35,201 nucleotides of DNA. Origin: Candidatus Kapaibacterium sp. (GTDB lineage: Bacteria; Bacteroidota; Ignavibacteria; Kapaibacteriales; Kapaibacteriaceae). Position numbers and translations under genes: made by a program. Shown here one piece after another: positions 26,081 to 33,814 of this stretch (position 1 is its first letter; each line of letters starts with the position of its first letter). The stretch lies in the NCBI GenBank assembly GCA_018882895.1, contig VERF01000024.1, forward strand, positions 1 to 35,201, in the 5' to 3' direction. The notes beneath the pieces were generated by a model. It ran no database searches. It was given only the letters and a program-made list of their open reading frames with translations, and was not told where the DNA came from.

Positions 26081-26145
26081 CCAATGACAAAAAGCATCTT
26101 TGCTTCTGGATGAAGCATCTCGCGCTAACATTAGGCCCTTGACGA

Positions 26146-26187
26146 AACGAGCGCCGTACACATCGCGCGCTGCGCTCGTTCGTTTTT
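26146..26187 (+). terminator. Rho-independent terminator candidate for RNase R gene
   Basis: Perfect 9-base arms AACGAGCGC (26146-26154) and GCGCTCGTT (26172-26180) enclose a 17-base GC-rich loop and are followed by CGTTTTT on the plus strand. The distance to the RNase R stop is about 110 bases, with the dRS3-like element in between. The long loop lowers confidence. Confidence 0.55.
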
Positions 26188-26192
26188 CGTTC

Positions 26193-26234
26193 AACCTGTA
26201 ACCTGTAACCTGTAACCTGTAACCTGCAACCTGT
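26193..26234. repeat. Heptamer tandem repeat, 6 x AACCTGT
   Basis: Six contiguous 7-base units on the plus strand (26193-26234). Five are AACCTGT and one, at 26221-26227, is AACCTGC. The array ends 2 bases from the stop codon of the NlpC/P60 gene, so on that gene's strand it reads as GGTTACA-type units directly in the 3' untranslated region. Confidence 0.95.
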
Positions 26235-26236
26235 CA

Positions 26237-27148
26237 TCAGTTCACATTCGACGTCTGCGCCGAGCCGGCCAGACGAGCGATGTCTTCTTCGCCGATACGG
26301 CGGGCGGCCACGAGGCGCTTCGAGTAGTAGGTCGACTCAAGGGACGAGATCGTAACGCCGTAGCGCGATGAGGAGTGGGCAAACAGATTGTCGCCCAGAT
26401 ACATGCCAACGTGCGAGATGCCGCGACGTGAGCGTGTGCGGAAGAATACCAGATCTCCGAACTGGAGCTCTGAACGACGTCCCACCGACTTACCGAGGGT
26501 TGCCTGCGCAACCGACGTACGAGGCAGTGTGACGTTCATGGAAGATGCGAAGAGCATTTGCGTGAAAGCCGAGCAATCGATGCCGGTGCGGGCCATACCA
26601 CCAAAGTGGTAGCGTGTGCCCAACCATTCCATCACGACATCGGCCAGCTTCTGCTTCGGTAGAATGCCTTGTGTGGCAGCTCCGCCATCCTTCTCATCGA
26701 TCATCGACAACCACAGTGTTCGGAATGCCTCAAGGTCGGGCGTTACGTCGTCCTCCTGCTCAAGCTCGGCAATGATCTCCCCTTCTTCATAAGGGAGTTC
26801 GGCGCCGGCTGTTGCATCGCTGAGTTCGCCGTCACTGTTAAGAATTTCCGTGGTGTTGATGATCGAGTCACCCGAAGCCATCTTGATGCCGGTAAGGCGG
26901 CACAGCTCCGGACTTTGTGTACGTATCAGGTCGATCGCCTGACGCTTTCCGGCCGCACGAGCGGCGGGAGAGCACTTGGACCGACGTGAGCGCTTCTTAC
27001 GCGAAACCTTGCGCGATGCCTTCGATACCTTGGCGGCCGTCGGCATGGGGCTGGCCGAGGCGATCTCGGGCAGCACGCTGGAGAGCGCGAACACAAACGT
27101 GAGAAGGATTGAAAGGAGCGTCGCGCCAGGCAGCTTAATCGTCATCAT
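26237..27148 (-). CDS. Secreted NlpC/P60 cysteine peptidase
   Basis: 303 residues from ATG 27148. This start and the adjoining ATG 27145 follow a near-perfect AAGGAGG, so they are preferred over ATG 27169, which overlaps the upstream stop. The signal peptide (ATLLSILLTFVFALSSVLPEIASA) is followed by a very basic stretch (SRKVSRKKRSRRSK) and an acidic linker (about 105-150). The C-terminal NlpC/P60 domain has GIDCSAF (catalytic Cys192), ISHVGMYLGDNLFAH (catalytic His246) and His258 as the likely third residue. Enzymes of this family cut D-Glu/mDAP-type bonds in murein peptides. The upstream gene encodes a peptide-type solute-binding lipoprotein, which fits cell-wall peptide processing. The heptamer array begins right after the stop. 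Confidence 0.9.
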   Translation of the reverse strand: MMTIKLPGATLLSILLTFVFALSSVLPEIASASPMPTAAKVSKASRKVSRKKRSRRSKCSPAARAAGKRQAIDLIRTQSPELCRLTGIKMASGDSIINTTEILNSDGELSDATAGAELPYEEGEIIAELEQEDDVTPDLEAFRTLWLSMIDEKDGGAATQGILPKQKLADVVMEWLGTRYHFGGMARTGIDCSAFTQMLFASSMNVTLPRTSVAQATLGKSVGRRSELQFGDLVFFRTRSRRGISHVGMYLGDNLFAHSSSRYGVTISSLESTYYSKRLVAARRIGEEDIARLAGSAQTSNVN

Positions 27149-27165
27149 TACGCCTCCTTCAAACT

Positions 27166-28884
27166 TCATGGTGAAAAATCCTCGTGGTACGGCACTTTGC
27201 TGACCCGTTCAAGGATCAGACGGTCCGAACCATCGAGCGTGAGCCCCTTGACATGGGGCTGAAAAACGCGAAGAACTACGTGATAATAGAGAAACACCCA
27301 GGGTGCTTCATCCACCACGATCCGTTCCATGCGTGTGTACAGGGCATTGCGCGACGCGTCGTCCAGGCGCGGCGAAAGGGCCGCCTCGTAGAGCGAATCA
27401 AGATCGCTCCGGTTGATACGCGTCGTGTTGGGACCCTTCGGGGCGATCGTCGACGAAATGAACAGCGCCAGGAAGTTCTCGGGATCGGGATAGTCTCCGA
27501 TCCAACTTGTCCTCCAGAGCGCCAGCTCACCGGCGCGAACCATCGAAAGGTGCTGCGGAAAGTCGACCTGACGCAGTTCGACGTCGATGCCGACATCTTT
27601 CCACTGCGCCTGCACGGCCTCGGCGATCGAGGCGGTGCGCTGACTGTTCCCGAGCTGCAACAGGAGCTTTGGAAGCCCCTTCCCATTGGGATACCCTGCT
27701 TGGGCAAGAAGTCGACGGGCACGATCGGGATCGTAGCGATACCCCTGAACGGAGTCGTTGAATCCCGGCATGGTTGGCGGCAATGCGCCATGGTAGGCCG
27801 GAATGCCACGACCACTCAATAGGTACGTGACGATCCTGTGCCGGTCGATCGCATAATTCAATGCCTGACGAAGAGCCTTCGACCGCGCAAGGGGCGATGT
27901 GCGCCCCGCGGGCAAGGTCGTGTCGAGAAGTATGCCGTAATACTCGATGGTGTTGGCGGCAGTGCGCAACACCCGAAAACGGTCATACGGCTCGCGCAGA
28001 CCGCCCTTGGCATCAAAGACACTCGGCGAAAAGGACTCGTCCACCGACGAGATCACGTCGAATGCACCCTTGGTGAATTCGAGGAACTCGCTCTTGGGGT
28101 CCCGCACAAAGGTGATACGGACTCGCTCAAGGTACGGCAAACGCCGCCCTGTAGAGTCGACCTTGAAATACTGCGGGTTTCGGCTCAACAAGAGCTCTCG
28201 GTCCTGGTTCCAGAGTCCGAACATGAACGGGCCCGTACCAACGGGATGTCGTCCATACTCGGCTCCATACGCTTCGATCGCTTCCCTCGGAATAATCGAG
28301 CCGTATGGCATGGTGAGAACGGCCAGAAACGGAGCAAATGGTTTTGTGAGCCGGATGGTGATGACGGAGTCATTCACGACCGTGATGCCTTCGACTGATC
28401 CGGAACGCCCGGCGCGCGTCTCCCGATGAAATTCATCGGCACCGGCGATGGTCGTCCGAAATGCCCAAAGGCCTGTCGATTTCGTCCGCGCGTCAAGGAT
28501 GCGCTCGAGACTATACTTGACGTCCCGCGCTACCACACGTCGCGTTCGAACAGATCCGAAACATGCATCGGGATGAAACATTACGTCGGTCCGAAGACGA
28601 AACGTCCATTCCATACCACTCTTGTCGACACTCCAACTGCTTGCTATGCAAGGGGCTATGCGGAGCGCCGAATCGAGTTCCACCAGGCCGTTGAAGAGGT
28701 GCGAAGACGTCCACAACGCGCTACGGTAGGATGCTTGTGCCGGGTCAAGGCTTAGGATTCCGTCAGGTTCATTGTATATGAACTCTGACAAACTTTCTAC
28801 TGGTGCCGGCTTGTGGCCGACACACGAACTGCACAAAAAACTGCAAATGGCTAGTCCAACTGTCAAAGAACTGACGAATCTCAT
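27166..28884 (-). CDS. Solute-binding lipoprotein, family 5 (peptide/nickel ABC transporter type)
   Basis: 572 residues from ATG 28884. Alternative starts are ATG 28926 (GGAG close upstream) and GTG 28941. The N-terminus RFVSSLTVGLAICSFLCSSC looks like a lipoprotein signal with Cys at about residue 21, though the lipobox (CSSC) is imperfect. SBP_bac_5 hallmarks are GTGPFMFGLWNQDRELLLSRNPQYF, LRQALNYAIDRHRIV, YDPDRARRLLAQAGYP and SWIGDYPDPENFLALF. The protein should bind oligopeptides or similar ligands in the periplasm for an inner-membrane ABC permease. No permease or ATPase genes adjoin, so it must use a distant transporter or act as a sensor. The stop overlaps the first possible ATG of the NlpC/P60 gene, indicating cotranscription. 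Confidence 0.9.
   Translation of the reverse strand: MRFVSSLTVGLAICSFLCSSCVGHKPAPVESLSEFIYNEPDGILSLDPAQASYRSALWTSSHLFNGLVELDSALRIAPCIASSWSVDKSGMEWTFRLRTDVMFHPDACFGSVRTRRVVARDVKYSLERILDARTKSTGLWAFRTTIAGADEFHRETRAGRSGSVEGITVVNDSVITIRLTKPFAPFLAVLTMPYGSIIPREAIEAYGAEYGRHPVGTGPFMFGLWNQDRELLLSRNPQYFKVDSTGRRLPYLERVRITFVRDPKSEFLEFTKGAFDVISSVDESFSPSVFDAKGGLREPYDRFRVLRTAANTIEYYGILLDTTLPAGRTSPLARSKALRQALNYAIDRHRIVTYLLSGRGIPAYHGALPPTMPGFNDSVQGYRYDPDRARRLLAQAGYPNGKGLPKLLLQLGNSQRTASIAEAVQAQWKDVGIDVELRQVDFPQHLSMVRAGELALWRTSWIGDYPDPENFLALFISSTIAPKGPNTTRINRSDLDSLYEAALSPRLDDASRNALYTRMERIVVDEAPWVFLYYHVVLRVFQPHVKGLTLDGSDRLILERVSKVPYHEDFSP
27242..27260. repeat. Convergent pair of the AGGGGCT motif
   Basis: AGCCCC (27242-27247) and GGGGCT (27255-27260) are separated by 7 bases and could form a hairpin within the 3' part of the solute-binding protein gene. 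Confidence 0.45.
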
Positions 28885-28970
28885 GGCATTTACGCCAACC
28901 AGTATGTAGGTTTGCGCTCGCTCCATGGCTCCGGTGGGCACAAAGTTCGTAACTCACCCTCCGCGAACCA

Positions 28971-28986
28971 ATGAATTCAGATTCAT
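28971..28986. promoter_or_regulatory. Candidate ArsR/SmtB-type operator of the metal-efflux operon
   Basis: ATGAAT (28971-28976), spacer TCAG, ATTCAT (28981-28986) is a perfect inverted repeat. It contains TGAA-N6-TTCA, the core pattern of ArsR/SmtB/CzrA-family metal-sensor operators. It lies 46 bases before the ATG of the first efflux gene and within the 148-base gap to the divergent solute-binding protein gene. No regulator gene is in the window. The match to the family is by pattern only. Confidence 0.45.
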
Positions 28987-29032
28987 ATTTCGTGAAGTTA
29001 TCCACACTGTGGGAAGCTTTGACGTTGAGACG

Positions 29033-29416
29033 ATGAAGATAATTGTCAGCATCCTTCTTCTGCCCGTGCTCCTTGCCGGTTCCCTTCTGGGCTCGTATGA
29101 CGCCCCGGAGCTTGCAAAGATGGGCAATCTGGTGCGCCACTACGTGCATCATGTGCAGGATCATGGCCAGTCGACGCTGACGTTTCTCGACTTCCTGCAC
29201 GACCATTTCGACGGCTCGGCCGGCAGCGACGAGGAACACGATTCCCTCCCGCTGCTGGGCGGCAGCTCACCCATGACCACGTCGGTGGAACTTCCGACGT
29301 GCTCGACGAACCTCACGGTTGCGGTTGCCGATGCCCCGTACCCGGCCCTGGCCGACCACGTCGGTGTTCCGCACCTGCGCACACCGGATGTGTTTCAGCC
29401 CCCTCGACAGATCTGA
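29033..29416 (+). CDS. Small exported His-rich protein of a metal-efflux operon
   Basis: 127 residues from ATG 29033, where a signal peptide begins (MKIIVSILLLPVLLAGSLLGSYD). The frame is open upstream, but that part covers the promoter region. The mature protein starts with a His-rich amphipathic stretch, LVRHYVHHVQDHGQSTLTFLDFLHDHF (about 33-59), followed by an acidic segment GSDEEHDSLPL. Small proteins with a similar H-x-x-x-H...FLxFLxxH pattern sit in front of CzcA-type pump genes in Bacteroidota. The role is probably periplasmic metal handling, but this is inferred from context and histidines. It is 60 bases upstream of the pump gene, same strand. Confidence 0.75.
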   Translation: MKIIVSILLLPVLLAGSLLGSYDAPELAKMGNLVRHYVHHVQDHGQSTLTFLDFLHDHFDGSAGSDEEHDSLPLLGGSSPMTTSVELPTCSTNLTVAVADAPYPALADHVGVPHLRTPDVFQPPRQI

Positions 29417-29428
29417 TGACCTCGGTCG

Positions 29429-29446
29429 TCCGGCCATCATGCCGGA
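29429..29446 (+). other. Intercistronic hairpin in the efflux operon
   Basis: TCCGGC (29429-29434) and GCCGGA (29441-29446) pair perfectly over a 6-base loop in the gap between the small His-rich gene and the pump gene. No U-tract follows. It may be an mRNA processing or stability element. Confidence 0.35.
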
Positions 29447-29476
29447 GACGTCATCGTGTCTATCTGTGAGGAATTC

Positions 29477-32400
29477 ATGTTTCGAAGGATCATTTCCTTT
29501 TCGATCAGCAATCCGCTGATCGTGGGTCTGGGCGTTATAGGCCTGATCATCTGGGGTATGGTTTCGCTGCGATCGCTGCCGATCGACGCCGTGCCCGACA
29601 TCACCAACAACCAGGTTCAGATCGTCACCCGGTCACCGGCACTGGCCCCGCAAGAGGTCGAGAAGCTCATCACCACGCCGGTGGAGCTGACGATGGCCTC
29701 CATCCCGGGGATCCGTGAGCTGCGCTCGATCTCACGATTCGGCCTGTCGGTGGTCACGATCGTCTTTGATGACGACGTCGACGTCTACTGGGCCCGCGCC
29801 CAGGTCGACCAGCGTCTGATCGAGGTCCAGCGCGAGATCCCCTCCGGTGCCGGGACTCCCCTGCTGGCTCCGGTGACGACGGGGCTTGGCGAGATCTACC
29901 AGTACGTGGTCAAGACCGCCCCCGGCTACGAGTCACGCTACACGCTGGCCGAACTGCGCACACTGCAGGACTGGATCGTGCGGCGACGTCTTATCGGCAC
30001 GCCGGGCATTGCCGACGTCTCTAGCTTTGGCGGATTCCTGCGTCAGACCGAGATCGCCCTCGATCCGGCGCGTCTGCGGTCGACCGAAGTGGGCATCGGC
30101 GAAGTCATTGCCGCCATCAACGCCAACAACGCCAACAGCGGCGGTGCCTACATAGAGCGCCGCTCGGGCGTGCAGTACATCCGCACCGATGGCCTTGTAC
30201 GGTCGGCCGAAGACATTGCCGAGATTGTCGTTCGTCATCGCGCCGACCAAGCGCCGGTGCGCGTTCGAGACGTGGCCACTGTGCGCGATGGTCATGCCAT
30301 CCGCTACGGAGCCATGACGTATAACGACTCCTCGGAAGCCGTCGGAGGAATCGTCCTCATGTTGAAGGGGGCGAACTCGTCCGAGGTGATCACATCGGTC
30401 AAGCAACGCATCGACGAGATCTCTCGATCTCTGCCCGAAGGCGTCGTGATCGAGCCCTTCCTTGATCGTACGCGCCTGGTGAACAAGGCCATCGGTACGG
30501 TGAGCAAGAATCTGATCGAAGGTGCCCTGATCGTGATCTTCGTTCTGGTCCTGCTGCTGGGAAATCTCAGAGCCGGACTGATCGTGGCCAGCGTCATTCC
30601 GCTGTCGATGCTCTTTGCCGTCTCCATGATGCGCCTCTTCGGCGTCAGCGGAAACCTGATGTCGCTGGGCGCGCTCGACTTCGGTCTGATCGTCGACGGG
30701 GCCGTGATCATCGTCGAGGCCGTGATCCATGCGCTGACCTCGCGCCACGCCCCCTCCGGCAACGGCATCGAAACGGTCAAAGAAGCCAGCATCGGCATCC
30801 GTCGCTCGGCGGCATTCGGCGAGGTGATCATCATGATGGTGTACGTTCCGATCCTGGCGCTTGTGGGCATCGAAGGCAAGATGTTCCGCCCCATGGCCGA
30901 AACGGTGATCTTCGCCGTGGCCGGTGCGTTTCTGCTCAGCACCACATACGTGCCGATGATGTCATCGCTGCTGCTCAAGCCCGGACTGCGCACGTGGTCG
31001 ATCGCCGACCGAATCATGGGGCTGATCGAGCGGCTGTATCGCCCCGTTCAGCGATTCTCGCTGCGCAATGCCACACTCACCATCGGGGCAACGCTCGGAG
31101 CATTTGCCTTTGCCATCGGGGTCTTTCTGGCCATGGGCGGAGAGTTCATTCCTCAGCTTGATGAGGGTGACTTCGCCGTTGAAATGCGGCTGGCCACAGG
31201 CCAGTCCCTTGCCGCGTCGATCGATCGCGCCAAGCGGGCCGCAGCGATCCTCGAAGAGCGCTTCCCCGAAGTCGAGCGCGTTGTCGGCAAGATCGGCACC
31301 TCGGAGATCCCGCTTGATCCGATGCCTATGGAGTCGGGCGACCTGATCATTGTTCTCAAGGACAAGCATGAGTGGACCTCTGCGGCCTCACGCGAAGAGC
31401 TGGCGGCAAAGATGCAGAAGGCACTCGAAGACATACCGGGCGTGGAGTTCTCGTTCCAGCAGCCGATCCAGATGCGCTTCAATGAGCTCATGACCGGCGC
31501 CCGGCAGGATGTGGTGGTGAAGATCTTTGGTGACGAGCTCGACTCGCTGGCCTCGATCGCCGCGCGCATCGGACATCTGACAAGCGGCGTGCAGGGGGCC
31601 AAGGACGTCTATGTGGAACCTGTCAGCGGTCTGCCGCAGATCACCGTGGCGATCGATCGCGCGGCCTGCGCCCGGCTTGGCGCTAGCGTTGATGACGTCA
31701 ACACCGCCGTGCGAACGGCCTTCGCCGGTGAACTTGTCGGCCAGGTCTTCGAAGGGGACCGCCGATTTGACATTGCCGTGCGGCTCGACTCGGCATGGCG
31801 CGGCTCGGTGGACGATCTGTCGTCGCTCCTTGTCACCACCCCGGCCGGCATGCACGTACCGATAACGCAGCTGGCCCGCATCGAAACGATCATCGGCCCC
31901 AATCAGATCCAGCGCGAGGATGCGCAGCGCCGCATCAGCGTGGGCTTCAACGTGCGTGGACGCGACGTGCAGAGCATCGTCTCCGAGCTTCAATCGCGCA
32001 TCGCCTCAGATCTGCGCCTGCCCCCTGGCTACCGAATCACCTACGGAGGTCAGTTCGAGAACCTTGCCGCCGCCACCGAGCGTCTCAGCATCGCCGTGCC
32101 GGTGGCGATGATGCTGATCCTGTTCCTGCTGTACGTGACGTTCTCGAACGCACGTCATGCCCTCATGATCTTCACGGCCGTGCCGCTTGCCTCCATCGGC
32201 GGCATCATTGCGCTTGCGCTGCGGGGCATGCCGTTCAGCATTTCGGCAGGCGTGGGCTTCATCGCACTCTTCGGCGTGGCTGTTCTGAACGGCATCGTTC
32301 TGCTGGCCGCCTTCCGATCACTGCATGCGCGGGGCATGCATCGCCCCTTGAGAATCATCATCACGGGAACCTTGGAGCGACTCCGCCCCGTGACGATGAC

Positions 32401-33814
32401 GGCGCTGGTGGCCTCGCTGGGATTCCTGCCGATGGCACTATCGACGGGCGACGGGGCCGAAGTGCAACGTCCGCTTGCCACCGTGGTGATAGGGGGCTTG
32501 GTAACATCCACTCTGCTGACGATGATCCTTCTGCCGATCCTCTACCTGGTGGTTGAAAAGCGCCGTGCCGCCCGGCACGCACGACTTCATGTTGCTGCCG
32601 TGCTTGTTCTGATGGTTGGCACGTCGGTTTCGATTCAGGCGCAGCCCCAGGTGGTGGATCTCGACGAAGCATTGCGACTTGCGCGGGCGAACCATCCGTC
32701 GATGCGCATCGCCGCTCTGAACCTCGAACGCAGCTCACTGGAGCGCACCGCCGCAGTGGATGTTCCGTCGACGCAGCTGACGTATATGGGTGGACAGTAC
32801 AACTCGACGTCGAGCGACAATAACATCACGCTCTCGCAGACGATCCCGTTTCCGGCCAAGCTCATGGCGGCAGCGGATCTGGCCGAGGAGCAGTATCGCG
32901 AGTCGACCCTGCGTCAGACCGTCACCACCCGCGAGGTCGACCACGCGGTGCGCCGCGCCTACCTGCGGGCATGTCTGCATCGAGAGCGCCTGCATCGTCT
33001 GAGCATGATGATCTCGGTTGCCTCTCGAACCGCCGAAGCAGCCTCCCGACGCGTCGACGTTGGTGATGCTCAGCCCCTTGACCGGCTCACTGCCGAAACA
33101 TATCGCACGGAACTGCTTGCTCGCAGGCAGCAGGAACAGACCAGACTTCAGATCGCCTACGGAGAGCTTGGTGTTGCCTGCGGGATCAGTCGCGAACTGA
33201 TCACGGCCGACACGGTGGTGACTCCGCGCATCATACCGGCACTGGCCGACTCGGTATCGAGTCCGCTCATCGACGTACTCGAGCAGCAGCTTCGTGTGGC
33301 CGAGCAGGCCTCATCGGCGGCCTCTGCGCAGTTCTGGCCCGACATCACGCTTGGCTATTTCAATCAAACGCTCATCGGCACTCCCCTGCCACAGTCGAAT
33401 GCACCGCCGCTGGTTGCCGGATCTTCTGACAGGTTCGAGGGCTTCATGGTGGGGCTGAGCATGCCGCTGTGGTTCATGCCAACCGATGCCCGGAGCCGTC
33501 AGGCAACGATCGACCGACGCATCGCCGAGCAGCGGCTACGTCAGGGTGCGCAGACCATCACGCACGAGCTGCGCATGCTGCGCTCATCGATCACCGCGCA
33601 GCGTCAGCTGCTCGAAGTTTATTCGAAGGGGGCTCTGCGCGATGCCACGCTGCTGCTGGAGCAGACGCAGCGCGCCTATGAGCTGGGACAAGCCTCGTGG
33701 ACGGAGGTGAGCATGGCCTTTCGTCAGGTCCTGGACGTCCAACTGGCCGAGATCGACGCGCGGATGGGTCTGGCCGAACTTCTTTCCGATTACGAATTCC
33801 TGAGCGGACAATGA
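29477..33814 (+). CDS. czcA: Heavy-metal RND efflux pump fused to outer-membrane factor (CzcA-CzcC fusion)
   Basis: 1445 residues from ATG 29477, with GAGGA 5 bases upstream. Residues 1 to about 1027 are a complete RND inner-membrane pump. It has the two large periplasmic loops, twelve membrane segments and, in TM4, DFGLIVDGAVIIVEAV with Asp401, Asp407 and Glu414. This is the proton-relay signature of CzcA/CnrA-type (divalent cation) pumps rather than CusA. About 1034-1056 is a second signal-peptide-like stretch (VAAVLVLMVGTSVSIQAQ). From about 1057 to the end is a TolC/CzcC-like outer-membrane factor (LDEALRLARANHPSM; long coiled coils; QTQRAYELGQASWTEV). Such fusions are seen in Bacteroidota and relatives. 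The likely substrates are Zn, Co or Cd, by family only. The stop overlaps the start of the adaptor gene (ATGA). Confidence 0.93.
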   Translation: MFRRIISFSISNPLIVGLGVIGLIIWGMVSLRSLPIDAVPDITNNQVQIVTRSPALAPQEVEKLITTPVELTMASIPGIRELRSISRFGLSVVTIVFDDDVDVYWARAQVDQRLIEVQREIPSGAGTPLLAPVTTGLGEIYQYVVKTAPGYESRYTLAELRTLQDWIVRRRLIGTPGIADVSSFGGFLRQTEIALDPARLRSTEVGIGEVIAAINANNANSGGAYIERRSGVQYIRTDGLVRSAEDIAEIVVRHRADQAPVRVRDVATVRDGHAIRYGAMTYNDSSEAVGGIVLMLKGANSSEVITSVKQRIDEISRSLPEGVVIEPFLDRTRLVNKAIGTVSKNLIEGALIVIFVLVLLLGNLRAGLIVASVIPLSMLFAVSMMRLFGVSGNLMSLGALDFGLIVDGAVIIVEAVIHALTSRHAPSGNGIETVKEASIGIRRSAAFGEVIIMMVYVPILALVGIEGKMFRPMAETVIFAVAGAFLLSTTYVPMMSSLLLKPGLRTWSIADRIMGLIERLYRPVQRFSLRNATLTIGATLGAFAFAIGVFLAMGGEFIPQLDEGDFAVEMRLATGQSLAASIDRAKRAAAILEERFPEVERVVGKIGTSEIPLDPMPMESGDLIIVLKDKHEWTSAASREELAAKMQKALEDIPGVEFSFQQPIQMRFNELMTGARQDVVVKIFGDELDSLASIAARIGHLTSGVQGAKDVYVEPVSGLPQITVAIDRAACARLGASVDDVNTAVRTAFAGELVGQVFEGDRRFDIAVRLDSAWRGSVDDLSSLLVTTPAGMHVPITQLARIETIIGPNQIQREDAQRRISVGFNVRGRDVQSIVSELQSRIASDLRLPPGYRITYGGQFENLAAATERLSIAVPVAMMLILFLLYVTFSNARHALMIFTAVPLASIGGIIALALRGMPFSISAGVGFIALFGVAVLNGIVLLAAFRSLHARGMHRPLRIIITGTLERLRPVTMTALVASLGFLPMALSTGDGAEVQRPLATVVIGGLVTSTLLTMILLPILYLVVEKRRAARHARLHVAAVLVLMVGTSVSIQAQPQVVDLDEALRLARANHPSMRIAALNLERSSLERTAAVDVPSTQLTYMGGQYNSTSSDNNITLSQTIPFPAKLMAAADLAEEQYRESTLRQTVTTREVDHAVRRAYLRACLHRERLHRLSMMISVASRTAEAASRRVDVGDAQPLDRLTAETYRTELLARRQQEQTRLQIAYGELGVACGISRELITADTVVTPRIIPALADSVSSPLIDVLEQQLRVAEQASSAASAQFWPDITLGYFNQTLIGTPLPQSNAPPLVAGSSDRFEGFMVGLSMPLWFMPTDARSRQATIDRRIAEQRLRQGAQTITHELRMLRSSITAQRQLLEVYSKGALRDATLLLEQTQRAYELGQASWTEVSMAFRQVLDVQLAEIDARMGLAELLSDYEFLSGQ

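Noticed and set aside
26022-26237. A 71-codon minus-strand frame between RNase R and the NlpC/P60 gene
   Set aside because: Its N-terminal repeats (LQVTGYRLQV) are simply the translated heptamer array and its end is the translated dRS3-like repeat. It is a spurious frame made of repeats.
28998-29006. A perfect DnaA-box sequence TTATCCACA in the gap before the efflux operon
   Set aside because: It is single, with no clustered boxes, no AT-rich unwinding region and no dnaA, dnaN or parAB nearby. An origin is not supported; chance or local regulation is more likely.
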